Below the pieces are notes generated by a model that was not told where the DNA came from, made no database searches, and saw nothing but the letters and a program-made list of their open reading frames with translations. From contig NZ_AP025183.1 of NCBI RefSeq assembly GCF_020885975.1, positions 620,001-684,000 on the forward strand: a stretch of 64,000 bases of DNA, given 5' to 3'. The position numbers and the translations under genes were made by a program. Shown here piece after piece: positions 17,951-26,773 of the stretch. The DNA is from Flavobacterium ammonificans. GTDB lineage: Bacteria; Bacteroidota; Bacteroidia; Flavobacteriales; Flavobacteriaceae. The first letter of the stretch is position 1; each line of letters begins with the position of its first letter.

Positions 17951-17978
17951 GTTTTTATGATCTTATGTATTTATTTTT

Positions 17979-18302
17979 TTATAAATGTTTAGCGTGATGT
18001 GAATGGTTATTTAGAATTGCTGTAATAATATAAATTTGTTCGTGTTTTTTAAAAAAAACATACCAAGTGGTTCTATGATTGGAATTATAAAAAATATACT
18101 GTTCTCCAAAATGCTTTAATTTCTTTGGGGTGGTTTTATGAGGAAAACTGGCAATAGAATTATTAATGAATGAAACTAATTTGTCTTTATAATCAATGGC
18201 ATAATCTAATGATGCAAAATAATCTTTGGAGTACAATTCAAAAACCAAGTCATTAAAAGATTCTAGTACTTCTTTTTTGAAAAAAATTCTTATTTGCTCC
18301 AT
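17979..18302 (-). CDS. RelE/ParE-type toxin of a toxin-antitoxin pair
   Basis: 107 residues with the RelE/ParE plan: an N-terminal helix pair, then a beta-rich half with FGEQYIFYNSNHRTTWYVFFKKHEQIYIITAILNN, and a C-terminal histidine pair. Proteins of this family are ribosome-dependent mRNA endonucleases (RelE) or gyrase inhibitors (ParE); the sequence alone does not say which. The ATG at 18302 overlaps the last 13 bases of the antitoxin gene, which is the usual translational coupling. The assignment is by fold and context. Confidence 0.75.
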   Translation of the reverse strand: MEQIRIFFKKEVLESFNDLVFELYSKDYFASLDYAIDYKDKLVSFINNSIASFPHKTTPKKLKHFGEQYIFYNSNHRTTWYVFFKKHEQIYIITAILNNHSHHAKHL

Positions 18303-18532
18303 GATAAGCCCTCTAAAAAACAAGTAGTCTTACTAGAAAACTCATCAATTGTGATGGCATTTTTCATTTCTTTTTCAAAATCTTTTGGCATTTTTGAAAT
18401 GGAACTTTTCGATGAGCTTTGTTCATTCACTTCAGAAACAGATTCTTCGAAAGTTAAATCATTCACTTTGATAAACTGTTTCAGAGCCAGAAGTTCTTTT
18501 TTGTTTCTAGGAGTGATTGTAATTGCCGTCAT
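18290..18532 (-). CDS. Antitoxin of the RelE/ParE-like pair
   Basis: 80-residue protein starting MTAITITPRNKKELLALKQF, followed by a Ser/Glu-rich linker and a C-terminal segment (FEKEMKNAITIDEF) likely to wrap the toxin. Short antitoxins with this N-terminal pattern are common in Bacteroidota next to RelE/ParE toxins. The frame overlaps the toxin start by 13 bases. No ribbon-helix-helix motif is obvious, so DNA binding is uncertain. The ATG at 18530-18532 is 44 bases past the stop of tex. Confidence 0.7.
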   Translation of the reverse strand: MTAITITPRNKKELLALKQFIKVNDLTFEESVSEVNEQSSSKSSISKMPKDFEKEMKNAITIDEFSSKTTCFLEGLSWSK

Positions 18533-18575
18533 TAGTATCTGATTTTTAATAAACAAACTTACAAAATATTTCTAT

Positions 18576-20699
18576 TTACAACACCATTGTCAACTGAATT
18601 CGTTTGCGGTCTTCGTCCACTTCAGTTACTTTAACCTCAACGTGTTGGTGTAGTTTGACTACCTCATTCACATCGCTCACAAAACCCGCTTTGAGTTGGG
18701 AAATGTGAACCAAACCGCTTTCTTTAATTCCAATATCCACAAAACATCCAAAGTTGGTAATGTTATTTACAATTCCCGGTAAAATCATTCCTGATTTTAG
18801 GTCTTTTATGGATTTGACATTCGGGTCAAACTCAAATATTTTAGCTGATTTTCTTGGATCCAAACCTGGTTTCTCCAATTCTTTGATAATATCTTTTAAA
18901 GTCAACAAACCTATTTCGGGCGTGGTATAATTTTCAGGTTTGATTAAGGCGGTTTTGTCTTTGTTGCCAATTAAATCGTGTACCGAAAGTTTCAAATCTT
19001 TTGCCATTTTTTCTACAATCGGATACGCTTCTGGATGCACCGCCGAATTGTCTAATGGGTTTTTTCCTTCTTTAATTCGGATAAAAGCCGCGCCTTGTTG
19101 GAACGCTTTGTCTCCCAAACGAGGCACTTTTTTCAGTTGTTTTCGATCGTCGAAAGGACCGTTTTCGGAACGGTATTGCACAATATTTTCAGCCAGCTTC
19201 TCTACTATTCCACTCACATAACTCAACAAATGCTTGCTTGCCGTATTGATGTTAATTCCTACTGAGTTCACACAACGAATCACCGTGGCATCCAACTCTT
19301 CTTTCAATTTATTTTGATCTACATCGTGTTGGTATTGGCCTACGCCAATGGCTTTTGGATCAATTTTAACCAACTCCGCCAATGGATCGCTCAATCGTCG
19401 CCCAATAGAAACCGAACCTCGAACAGTGACATCGTAATTAGGGAATTCTTCACGGGCAATTTTCGATGCCGAATAAACCGAAGCGCCAGCTTCTGACACC
19501 ACAAAAACCTGAACTTCCTTGTCAAAAGCAATTTTTTTGACAAAAAATTCCGTTTCGCGCGAAGCGGTTCCGTTTCCAATGGCAATCGCATCAATTTTAT
19601 AGGAATTGACCATCGAACGGATTTTTTTCATGGCCATAGCCTCTTCATTTTGAGGTGCGTGCGGGTAAATCGTTTCGTTGTACAACAAATCGCCTTTTTC
19701 GTCCAAACAGACTATTTTACAACCCGAACGATACCCTGGATCAATCGCTAAAATTCGTTTTTCTCCCAATGGTGGCGCCAATAAAAGCTGCCCTAAATTA
19801 GTTGCAAAAACCTGAATGGAATTCGCGTCGGCTTTAGCCTTAGCTTCTTGTAATGTTTCATTAGCAATAGCAGGTTGCAACAATCGTTTGTAACTGTCTT
19901 CAATGGCTAGTTGAATGTGCGGTGTAGTATCGTTTTGACGTTTCAAAATAATTTCGTCAATAATATCATACGCCTCGTCAATATCCACTTCGATTTTTAG
20001 TTTTACAAAACCTTCATTTTCGGCACGCAACATCGCCATTAATCGATGAGGCGGTGTTTTGCTTAATAATTCCGACCAATCAAAATACTGGGAAAATTTT
20101 TGAGCCGCTTCGTCTTCTTTTTTGGTTTTCACCACCTTGGTAGTAATGGTTGCTTTTCGCTGGAACAAGCGTCGTAATTGTTGTCGAACGTGAATGTTTT
20201 CATTAATCCATTCGGCGATAATATCTCGTGCGCCTTGCAAAGCAGCCTCTTCATTGATTACATTTTCATTGACATATTGAGTCGAAATAAAGTCAATATT
20301 GTCATTGTTTTGTGCAAAAATGATTTTTGCTAATGGCTCCAAACCATTTTCTCGCGCCACATCGGCCTTAGTTTTTTTCTTCTTTTTGAAAGGCAAATAC
20401 AAATCTTCCAACTCTTGTAAATCAAAACTGTCTTGGATTTTTTTGGCTAATTCAGGCGAAAGTTGACCTTGCTCCTCGATGGTTTTGAGAAAGCTTTCCT
20501 TGCGTTTTACAATCTCATCGTATTGTTTATTCAATTTAGCAATTTGCTCAATCACTACTTCGTCTAGATTTCCAGTTTGGTCTTTTCGATATCGAGAAAT
20601 AAATGGAATGGTACAATCTTCGTTTAATAATTGAACTGTTTTTTGAATGTTGATTGCGGCAGTTGGTACCGATTTTGCGATGAACTGAATGTTGGTCAT
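18576..20699 (-). CDS. tex: Tex family RNA-binding transcription accessory protein
   Basis: 707-residue cytoplasmic nucleic-acid-binding protein of the Tex/YhgF family, related to eukaryotic Spt6. An N-terminal helical Tex domain is followed by a YqgF/RNase H-like domain with ILAIDPGYRSGCKIV near residue 317, a helix-hairpin-helix section (GININTASKHLLSYVSGI), and a C-terminal S1 domain (LPGIVNNITNFGCFVDIG to the end). The length is slightly below the 720-780 typical of the family. The start is the ATG at 20697-20699. It is a single gene upstream of the toxin-antitoxin pair. Confidence 0.94.
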   Translation of the reverse strand: MTNIQFIAKSVPTAAINIQKTVQLLNEDCTIPFISRYRKDQTGNLDEVVIEQIAKLNKQYDEIVKRKESFLKTIEEQGQLSPELAKKIQDSFDLQELEDLYLPFKKKKKTKADVARENGLEPLAKIIFAQNNDNIDFISTQYVNENVINEEAALQGARDIIAEWINENIHVRQQLRRLFQRKATITTKVVKTKKEDEAAQKFSQYFDWSELLSKTPPHRLMAMLRAENEGFVKLKIEVDIDEAYDIIDEIILKRQNDTTPHIQLAIEDSYKRLLQPAIANETLQEAKAKADANSIQVFATNLGQLLLAPPLGEKRILAIDPGYRSGCKIVCLDEKGDLLYNETIYPHAPQNEEAMAMKKIRSMVNSYKIDAIAIGNGTASRETEFFVKKIAFDKEVQVFVVSEAGASVYSASKIAREEFPNYDVTVRGSVSIGRRLSDPLAELVKIDPKAIGVGQYQHDVDQNKLKEELDATVIRCVNSVGININTASKHLLSYVSGIVEKLAENIVQYRSENGPFDDRKQLKKVPRLGDKAFQQGAAFIRIKEGKNPLDNSAVHPEAYPIVEKMAKDLKLSVHDLIGNKDKTALIKPENYTTPEIGLLTLKDIIKELEKPGLDPRKSAKIFEFDPNVKSIKDLKSGMILPGIVNNITNFGCFVDIGIKESGLVHISQLKAGFVSDVNEVVKLHQHVEVKVTEVDEDRKRIQLTMVL

Positions 20700-20806
20700 T
20701 GTAGGTAATTTGAAGTGCAAAGAAAGAAAAAATAAATTTATCGAATACTTGCAAAATCACAACTTTTTATAAGAAAATTATTAGGATTTTTGTCTTAAAT
20801 AAAAAA

Positions 20807-21979
20807 ATGGAAACATTAAAAACTCTTTTGCAAAACGCAACAATCATTCAAAATAAATATAATGATTTAGCTGAATATTCTGGCGAAAACTATAATATAT
20901 TTGATATACTAGGTGTTTGTTCAAATGAACTGAGTCATTCGTCAATTCTAACAAATTTGCTAGATGCAAAAGGAAAACACGGTCAAAAAGATGTGTTTTT
21001 AAAATTATTTTTAGAACAAATAAATAATCGCTTTAAAGAAGAACCACATTCTTATTACGATTATTTTAAAAAATTTAATACTTCAAACTCAACAGCTAAA
21101 AAAGAAATTCATCTTGGTGGTGTTAACTTTGAAACAGTAGAAGGTGGTCGAGTAGATATTGTTATAACATCAGAACAGGAAAATATTATAATTGAAAATA
21201 AAATTTATGCTGGTGACCAAGACCAACAATTGCTTAGATACAATAATTACTACAGAAACCAACCTATTATTTATTTAACATTAGAAGGAAAGGAGCCTAC
21301 CGGTGGCTCAAAAGGTGGTTTAATTTTGAACCAAGATTTCATATGTTGTTCTTATCAAATCGACATCAAGGAATGGCTTGAAAAATGTATAAAGGAAATG
21401 ACAAACAAACCTTTTATTAGAGAAACACTAAATCAATATTTAATTTTAATTCAACAACTTACCAACCAATCAAATAATAACAAAATGAGCGAAGAAATAA
21501 GAGATTTAATAACGGTTGAAAATGTAAATTTAATTCCTATTATCAATCAAGAATTAAACAATATTGTTGAAGAATTAAAACAAAAAATATTTAAATTAAT
21601 TGGTAATCCAAAAATTGAATTGAATGAAAATAAATATATTGACATTGTTATAAACCAAGATGGAGACGGGGTTTATATAGGATATAAATATTTTGAAGGA
21701 AGTGAAAATAAAAGCATTATTCATAAAAACGGTGTGTTTTTTAAATCATTTAAAGAGATCCGGGGGGATAAAAATGTAGCAACTGGAAATCATACTTTTG
21801 CTTGGTACAATCCTGTGGGTTTTAAAAGACACGAAAAAATTGAACATTTAGACAAGGTAGAATTAATAAAATTATACCGCGATGAAAAATATTTCAATGA
21901 ATTTGTTTCTAAAATAAAAGATGAAGAGTTAGAAATTAGAGAAAAGTTTAGAAAAGAAATAATTAATAAAATTAGTTGA
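20807..21979 (+). CDS. PD-(D/E)XK nuclease superfamily protein
   Basis: 390 residues, matching the PDDEXK_4 type. The nuclease core is seen as RVDIVI with Asp117 and IIIENKI with Glu130 and Lys132, the D...ExK triad, followed by a GDQDQQLLRYNNYY helix. The N-terminal ELSHSSILTNLLD block is typical of this family. The C-terminal half is charged and alpha/beta with no other motif I can name. The gene is more AT-rich than its neighbours and opposite to them in direction. The role is unknown; relatives are often found as accessory or defence genes. The next gene begins two bases after the stop codon. Confidence 0.78.
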   Translation: METLKTLLQNATIIQNKYNDLAEYSGENYNIFDILGVCSNELSHSSILTNLLDAKGKHGQKDVFLKLFLEQINNRFKEEPHSYYDYFKKFNTSNSTAKKEIHLGGVNFETVEGGRVDIVITSEQENIIIENKIYAGDQDQQLLRYNNYYRNQPIIYLTLEGKEPTGGSKGGLILNQDFICCSYQIDIKEWLEKCIKEMTNKPFIRETLNQYLILIQQLTNQSNNNKMSEEIRDLITVENVNLIPIINQELNNIVEELKQKIFKLIGNPKIELNENKYIDIVINQDGDGVYIGYKYFEGSENKSIIHKNGVFFKSFKEIRGDKNVATGNHTFAWYNPVGFKRHEKIEHLDKVELIKLYRDEKYFNEFVSKIKDEELEIREKFRKEIINKIS

Positions 21980-21981
21980 AA

Positions 21982-22302
21982 ATGGAAGAGATTTTTATGA
22001 AAAATTGGATAGGCTTATCTGTTATTGTTTGTGTAATTGGTTATTTAGTTTATTATTTATTAGATAGGAAATGTAATTTTTGTGGTAAATTGGGTGTTCT
22101 TCAAAAAACAGACAAAGAATTAATAAGCCAAAAGGCAAGTAAAATAAAAGAAACAATTAATACGAAAGATATTAAAGGCAAAATAATACGATCTAGAGAA
22201 GTTATGGTTCCAGCTACCACTAAAACATTTAGAATTTACTATGAATGCAAGAATTGTAAAAAACTAGAAACTAGAATAAAAACTGAAACTTTAAAAAATT
22301 AA
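21982..22302 (+). CDS. Small membrane protein with paired CxxC motifs
   Basis: 106 residues, family not recognised. One transmembrane helix (about 8-28, NWIGLSVIVCVIGYLVYYLL) is followed by CNFCGK and, near the C-terminus, CKNCKK. The four cysteines could form a zinc ribbon on one face of the membrane. The ATG at 21982 is two bases after the stop of the nuclease gene, so the two are very likely cotranscribed. Base composition is as AT-rich as the nuclease gene, which suggests that both came in together. Confidence 0.65.
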   Translation: MEEIFMKNWIGLSVIVCVIGYLVYYLLDRKCNFCGKLGVLQKTDKELISQKASKIKETINTKDIKGKIIRSREVMVPATTKTFRIYYECKNCKKLETRIKTETLKN

Positions 22303-22368
22303 ATTTATGTTCACTTATTTTGCTTTTTTTGGTTATTTAAAAGGTAAAGTTTAAAAAACACCTCTCCT

Positions 22369-22641
22369 ATGCCACTTTTATATTTTTATTTTTTAGCCAT
22401 TTCCTTTTTGAGCTTCTTTATGATGGGTTACGACAAGTATTTAGCTCGAAATAAAAAAAGAAGAATCTTAGAAAACACTTTATTACTATGGGCTTTATTT
22501 GGAGGAAGTATAGGAACTGGTTTCGGGATGTGGGTATTTAAACACAAAACTTCCAAAAGAAGTTTCCTTTGGAAGTTTTGGAGTATTGTGTTATTTCAGT
22601 TTTTAGTAGTGCTAGCGCTCTATTTTACTGACACTATATGA
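22369..22641 (+). CDS. DUF1294 family membrane protein
   Basis: 90-residue membrane protein with the DUF1294 pattern: a short first helix, MMGYDKYLARNKKRRILENTL, an LWALFGGSIGTGFGMWVF helix, the conserved HKTSK segment, and a last helix to the C-terminus. The family function is unknown. It is convergent with rpiB, whose frame ends only two bases away. Confidence 0.85.
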   Translation: MPLLYFYFLAISFLSFFMMGYDKYLARNKKRRILENTLLLWALFGGSIGTGFGMWVFKHKTSKRSFLWKFWSIVLFQFLVVLALYFTDTI

Positions 22642-22643
22642 AT

Positions 22644-23075
22644 TTATTGACAAGCAATTTTATTCACGCGGTTTTGATGTCTTCCACCTTCAAATTCTGT
22701 GTTTAAAAAGGTTTCTACCATTTCTACCGCTTGCGGAACAGAAGTATAACGAGCTGGAATACTAATCACATTCGCATCATTATGTAAACGAGCTAAAGCT
22801 GCGATTTCTTTCATCCAACATAAAGCCGCACGCGCTTTTTGATGTTTATTCACTGTCATGGCAATTCCATTACCACTACCGCAAATCACAATTCCAAAAT
22901 CTGCTTTTCCTTCTTCTACATCTTTAGCTACAGGATGCGCTAAATCTGGATAATCTACCGCATCAAAAGAATCGGTTCCGTAATTAGTGATTTGGTGGCC
23001 TTTTGCTTCAAGCATAGCCACAATTGCTTTTTTATATTCTGGACCTGCGTGGTCGTTTCCAATAGAAATATTCAT
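22644..23075 (-). CDS. rpiB: Ribose 5-phosphate isomerase B
   Basis: 143-residue pentose phosphate enzyme interconverting ribose 5-phosphate and ribulose 5-phosphate. The RpiB/LacAB family start MNISIGNDHAGPEYKK and the phosphate/active-site block GIVICGSGNGIAMTVNK with the catalytic Cys65 are both visible. The ATG at 23073-23075 is taken because it begins at the first conserved strand; the 20 extra residues upstream are not family-like, and a promoter box lies over them. It is divergent from rnr across an 800-base gap. Confidence 0.94.
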   Translation of the reverse strand: MNISIGNDHAGPEYKKAIVAMLEAKGHQITNYGTDSFDAVDYPDLAHPVAKDVEEGKADFGIVICGSGNGIAMTVNKHQKARAALCWMKEIAALARLHNDANVISIPARYTSVPQAVEMVETFLNTEFEGGRHQNRVNKIACQ

Positions 23076-23101
23076 TGTTAGTAGTGTGTTAAGTTCGTGT
23101 T

Positions 23102-23109
23102 CAAAATTA
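23102..23109 (-). promoter_or_regulatory. TAnnTTTG -7 box for rpiB
   Basis: It reads TAATTTTG on the minus strand, 26 bases upstream of the rpiB ATG. Confidence 0.4.
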
Positions 23110-23176
23110 AGGAAAGATTTTGAGTTAGAATTCATAAATAGATTGGTTTCTTTGTTTGTTTATTAACCAAAAAATA

Positions 23177-23195
23177 AACGCTTTTAAAAAGCGTT
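23177..23195. repeat. 19-base perfect palindrome upstream of rpiB
   Basis: AACGCTTTT A AAAAGCGTT. No gene ends here, so a terminator is unlikely; it may be a protein-binding site in the putative origin region. Related TTTTAAAGCGTTTT-like strings occur at about 30724-30740 and 30797-30812. Confidence 0.45.
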
Positions 23196-23395
23196 ACAAA
23201 TAGCAATAAATCAAGTTAGTACCTGAAAAATAGTTTTTAATTATTTAAAAATCAACTGCTTTTTTATACTATAAATGTTAAAATTTTGAATTGTTAATAG
23301 CAAAACGCAATTGGTTGATTTTCAGATAACATTAAATTAACATACTGTGTTCATAACTCAAGATAGAAAATAAGAAGTTTTTTATGGTGGTAAAA

Positions 23396-23878
23396 GAAAA
23401 AAATGTAATCCAAAACCCAGTTTAAAAATCCTAATTTAGTTTGTTGAATTTTTAGAAAAGTTATGAATAGAAAAAAGACGTTTATTAACAGATTTTGAAA
23501 ATTTACTTATCTACAAAAAGAATAAGTTTTAGGTTATAAACAGCTGTTAATTAAAATCAAGAAAGTGTTTGTTTTTAAATCTTTACCTATAAAAAACCAT
23601 GTTAATAACTAAAAATAACTAGTTGTAACTTCATTTCAAATCCTTTTTTAAAAAATTTATACTAACTATTAACACACTATAATAACCATTAAAAAATAAT
23701 TTTAAATTTCCTTTTCTTTTTATTGTTTTAAATAGATGTTGACAACTTTGAAGTTTTAAAAAAATATTTTTTAAGAATAATTATCCTTTTTATAAAAGTT
23801 ATATTTTTAATAAATCTGAGTCTTTAAAAAGGTATTCTGATTTCTTATTTGTAATTTTAGACTTTTAAGAAAAGAAAT
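23396..23878. other. Candidate replication origin (oriC-like AT-rich region)
   Basis: The gap 23076-23878 has no gene. It holds TTATTAACA (23482-23490), TTATCTACA (23507-23515) and TTATAAACA (23534-23542) in one direction, spaced about 26 bases apart, plus the reverse complement of TTATTAACA at 23600-23608. All resemble the DnaA box TTATCCACA with one or two mismatches. Extremely AT-rich sequence (23640-23878) follows, as expected of an unwinding element. Gene direction changes here from mostly minus to mostly plus, and parS-like sites lie 15 kb away. dnaA itself is not in the window. This is inferred. Confidence 0.5.
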
Positions 23879-26059
23879 ATGGGAAAGCGTTTAAGAAAAC
23901 CGCTCAAAAAAGAGAAGACTTACTCTGAAAAAATTGTAAAAATACTATCTCAAAGTGCTAATAAAGTATTCAATTACAAACAAATAGCAGCCAAATTAGA
24001 TCTAGACGATACACAAAGTAGAAATCAAATTATAAAAGATTTAAAAATTTTAGCTGCGCAAAAAACAATTATCGAATCAGAACCAGGAAAATATCTAATT
24101 AAAGCCGTTAGTCAAGATTATTACGAAGGTAAAATTGATATGACAGGTCGTAAAACAGCTTATTTTGTTTGTCCAGATCTAGAAGAAGATGTTTTTATAC
24201 CATCTAATAATTTAAATCGCGCTTTAGATAAAGACACAGTTAAAGTCTATGTTTATAACCGAAGAAAAGGACGTCGACCAGAAGGTGAAGTAATTGAAGT
24301 TGTTGAACGAAATAAAACTGATTTTGTTGGGGTTATTGATATTCAAAAAAACTTTTCTTTTGTTGCTACTGCAAATCCAAAAATGTATACCGATATTTTT
24401 ATTCCAAAAGATAAAATAGGAGAGGCGGAGCAAGGTGATGTAGTTTTAGTTCATATCGAAGATTGGCCTAAAAGAGCCGATAGTCCTTTTGGAAAAGTGA
24501 TCAAAGTACTTGGAAAACCAGGCGAACACGATACAGAAATTCATGCTATTTTAGCTGAATATGGTTTACCTGCTGAATTTCCTATTGAAGTAGAAACCTA
24601 TGCTCAACAAATAGATACTAGTATTCAAGCTTCTGAAATTGCGAAACGTCGCGATATGCGTGATACTTTGACTTTTACTATCGATCCAAAAGATGCAAAA
24701 GATTTTGATGATGCGCTGTCTTTCAAACAATTAGAGAATGGAAATTACGAAATAGGAATTCATATTGCCGATGTTTCTTTTTATTTAGAAGAAGGAACTA
24801 TTTTAGATGATGAAGCTTATCAAAGAGCCACTTCGGTATATTTAGTGGATCGAGTAGTGCCTATGTTACCTGAAGTGTTGTCTAATTTTGCCTGTTCATT
24901 ACGACCTCAAGAAGAAAAATATACTTTCTCAGCGGTATTCGAAATCAATGAAAAAGCACAAGTGGTGAACCAATGGTTTGGAAGAACAGTAATTTTCTCT
25001 GATCAACGTTTTGCTTACGAAGAAGCGCAATATATTATAGAAACGAAAGATGATACAATTCCGCAAGAAATTTCTATTACAGGTGCGCCGTATCAAGTTT
25101 CAGCAGCAATTGTTGATGCTACTTTAAAACTAGATGAATTAGCTAAAATTTTACGCAGAAATAGAATGAACGAAGGTGCTATTTCATTTGATAAAGTAGA
25201 AGTAAAATTCAACTTAGATCAAGAAGGAGAACCTGCTGGAGTGTATTTTAAAATTTCAAAAGATGCTAATCATTTGATTGAAGAATTTATGCTTTTAGCG
25301 AATAGAAAAGTAGCGGAATTTATTGGTAAACAAAAGAAAACCTTTATTTATCGTATTCACGACGAACCTAATGAAGATAAACTGATTGCAATGCAAACTG
25401 TTATTGCGAAGTTTGGTTATAAAATCGACTTTAGAAACAAAGGTGATATCTCTAAATCATTAAATAATTTATTGACCGAAGTTATTGGTACTAAAGAACA
25501 AAATTTAATAGATACGTTGGCTATTCGTAGTATGAGTAAAGCGAAATACTCTACGGATAATATTGGACATTACGGCTTAGCTTTTGATTATTATTCCCAT
25601 TTTACGTCACCTATTCGAAGATATCCTGATGTGATGGTACATCGTTTGTTGCAGTATTATTTAGATGGTGGAAAATCAGCAGATGAAGAAACTTACGAAA
25701 CTAAATGTTTACATTCTTCGTCAATGGAAAGTTTAGCTACTAATGCGGAACGTGATTCTATCAAATATATGCAGGTAAAATACATGCAGAATCACCAAGA
25801 TCAAGAGTTTTTAGGGGTGATTTCAGGGGTAACTGAATGGGGTATTTATGTCGAAATTATCGAAAATAAATGCGAAGGTATGGTTCGAATTAGAGATATT
25901 AAAGAGGATTATTATACTTTTGACGAAAAACAATACGCGTTAGTTGGCGCCACTTCTCACGGTTTATTACAACTAGGAGATGAGATTTATGTAAAAGTAA
26001 AAAATGCCGATTTAGTTAAAAAACAATTGGATTTTCACTTTGTAAGAAGAAACGAATAA
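23879..26059 (+). CDS. rnr: Ribonuclease R
   Basis: 726-residue 3'-5' exoribonuclease that degrades structured RNA and takes part in RNA quality control. It has an N-terminal winged-helix-like segment (about 10-75), cold-shock OB domains, the RNB catalytic domain with TIDPKDAKDFDDALSF near residue 266 holding the metal-binding aspartates, HYGLAFDYYSHFTSPIRRYPD near 563, and a C-terminal S1 domain (FLGVISGVTEWGIYVEII). Length fits Bacteroidota RNase R, which lacks the long basic tail of the E. coli enzyme. The ATG at 23879 follows an AT-rich leader. Confidence 0.96.
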   Translation: MGKRLRKPLKKEKTYSEKIVKILSQSANKVFNYKQIAAKLDLDDTQSRNQIIKDLKILAAQKTIIESEPGKYLIKAVSQDYYEGKIDMTGRKTAYFVCPDLEEDVFIPSNNLNRALDKDTVKVYVYNRRKGRRPEGEVIEVVERNKTDFVGVIDIQKNFSFVATANPKMYTDIFIPKDKIGEAEQGDVVLVHIEDWPKRADSPFGKVIKVLGKPGEHDTEIHAILAEYGLPAEFPIEVETYAQQIDTSIQASEIAKRRDMRDTLTFTIDPKDAKDFDDALSFKQLENGNYEIGIHIADVSFYLEEGTILDDEAYQRATSVYLVDRVVPMLPEVLSNFACSLRPQEEKYTFSAVFEINEKAQVVNQWFGRTVIFSDQRFAYEEAQYIIETKDDTIPQEISITGAPYQVSAAIVDATLKLDELAKILRRNRMNEGAISFDKVEVKFNLDQEGEPAGVYFKISKDANHLIEEFMLLANRKVAEFIGKQKKTFIYRIHDEPNEDKLIAMQTVIAKFGYKIDFRNKGDISKSLNNLLTEVIGTKEQNLIDTLAIRSMSKAKYSTDNIGHYGLAFDYYSHFTSPIRRYPDVMVHRLLQYYLDGGKSADEETYETKCLHSSSMESLATNAERDSIKYMQVKYMQNHQDQEFLGVISGVTEWGIYVEIIENKCEGMVRIRDIKEDYYTFDEKQYALVGATSHGLLQLGDEIYVKVKNADLVKKQLDFHFVRRNE

Positions 26060-26081
26060 GCTTATTTTTAAAAACAGTATT

Positions 26082-26747
26082 ATGAAAAAATTACTATTTA
26101 TTTTATTATTAATCAGTTCATTAACCTATGCTCAAACAGATAAAAAAGTAGGTGATTTTAATAAAGTAACTGCTTTTGATCAAATAACAGTGGAGTTAAT
26201 TGCATCAGAGGAAAACAAAGTTGTGCTTTCAGGAACTAATTCAGATGTAGTTGAAGTTGTAAATAAAAATGGTGAACTTAAACTTAGAATGCCATTAACT
26301 AATTTATTAAAAGGAAATCAAGTTAACGCAAAGGTTTATTATACTGATTTAACTGCTATTGAAGCGAATGAAGGTTCTCAAATTTCATCTGATTCAAGTA
26401 TAAAAGCAATTGGATTTGAAATTATTGCAAAAGAAGGGTCTGTAATTGATATTAATTTAGAAGTGTCTAATTTAAATGTAAAAATCACAAGTGGCGGTAT
26501 AGTAAAAACAGCAGGAACAGCTAAAAATCAAGATGTAGTGATTTCAGCAGGTGCTATTTATGAAGCTAAAGAATTAACCACCGAACAAACCGTAATTAGT
26601 ATCAACGCTGGTGGAGAAGCAACAATTTTTGCAACAGAATTAGCTGACGCAAAAACAAGAGCTGGAGGTGAAATTATGATTTACGGAAACCCAAGTCAAG
26701 TCAACAAAAAAACTTTTGCAGGCGGCCGTATTAAAATTGTAAAATAA
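26082..26747 (+). CDS. DUF2807 (head GIN domain) secreted protein
   Basis: 221 residues with a Sec signal peptide (MKKLLFILLLISSLTYAQ, cleaved near residue 18), followed by a repetitive beta-solenoid-like domain of the DUF2807/GIN type seen in Bacteroidota periplasmic or surface proteins. Repeated short glycine- and alanine-rich turns run from about 100 to 221. Function is unknown. It begins 22 bases after the rnr stop on the same strand, and a LysE family gene follows after 26 bases, so an operon is plausible. Confidence 0.82.
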   Translation: MKKLLFILLLISSLTYAQTDKKVGDFNKVTAFDQITVELIASEENKVVLSGTNSDVVEVVNKNGELKLRMPLTNLLKGNQVNAKVYYTDLTAIEANEGSQISSDSSIKAIGFEIIAKEGSVIDINLEVSNLNVKITSGGIVKTAGTAKNQDVVISAGAIYEAKELTTEQTVISINAGGEATIFATELADAKTRAGGEIMIYGNPSQVNKKTFAGGRIKIVK

Positions 26748-26773
26748 GTAATTTAATCCTAAACCCAAGACTA

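Noticed and set aside
22303..22368. 15-codon frame MFTYFAFFGYLKGKV between the CxxC gene and DUF1294
   Set aside because: Too short, no conservation evidence, in an AT-rich gap where such frames are frequent.
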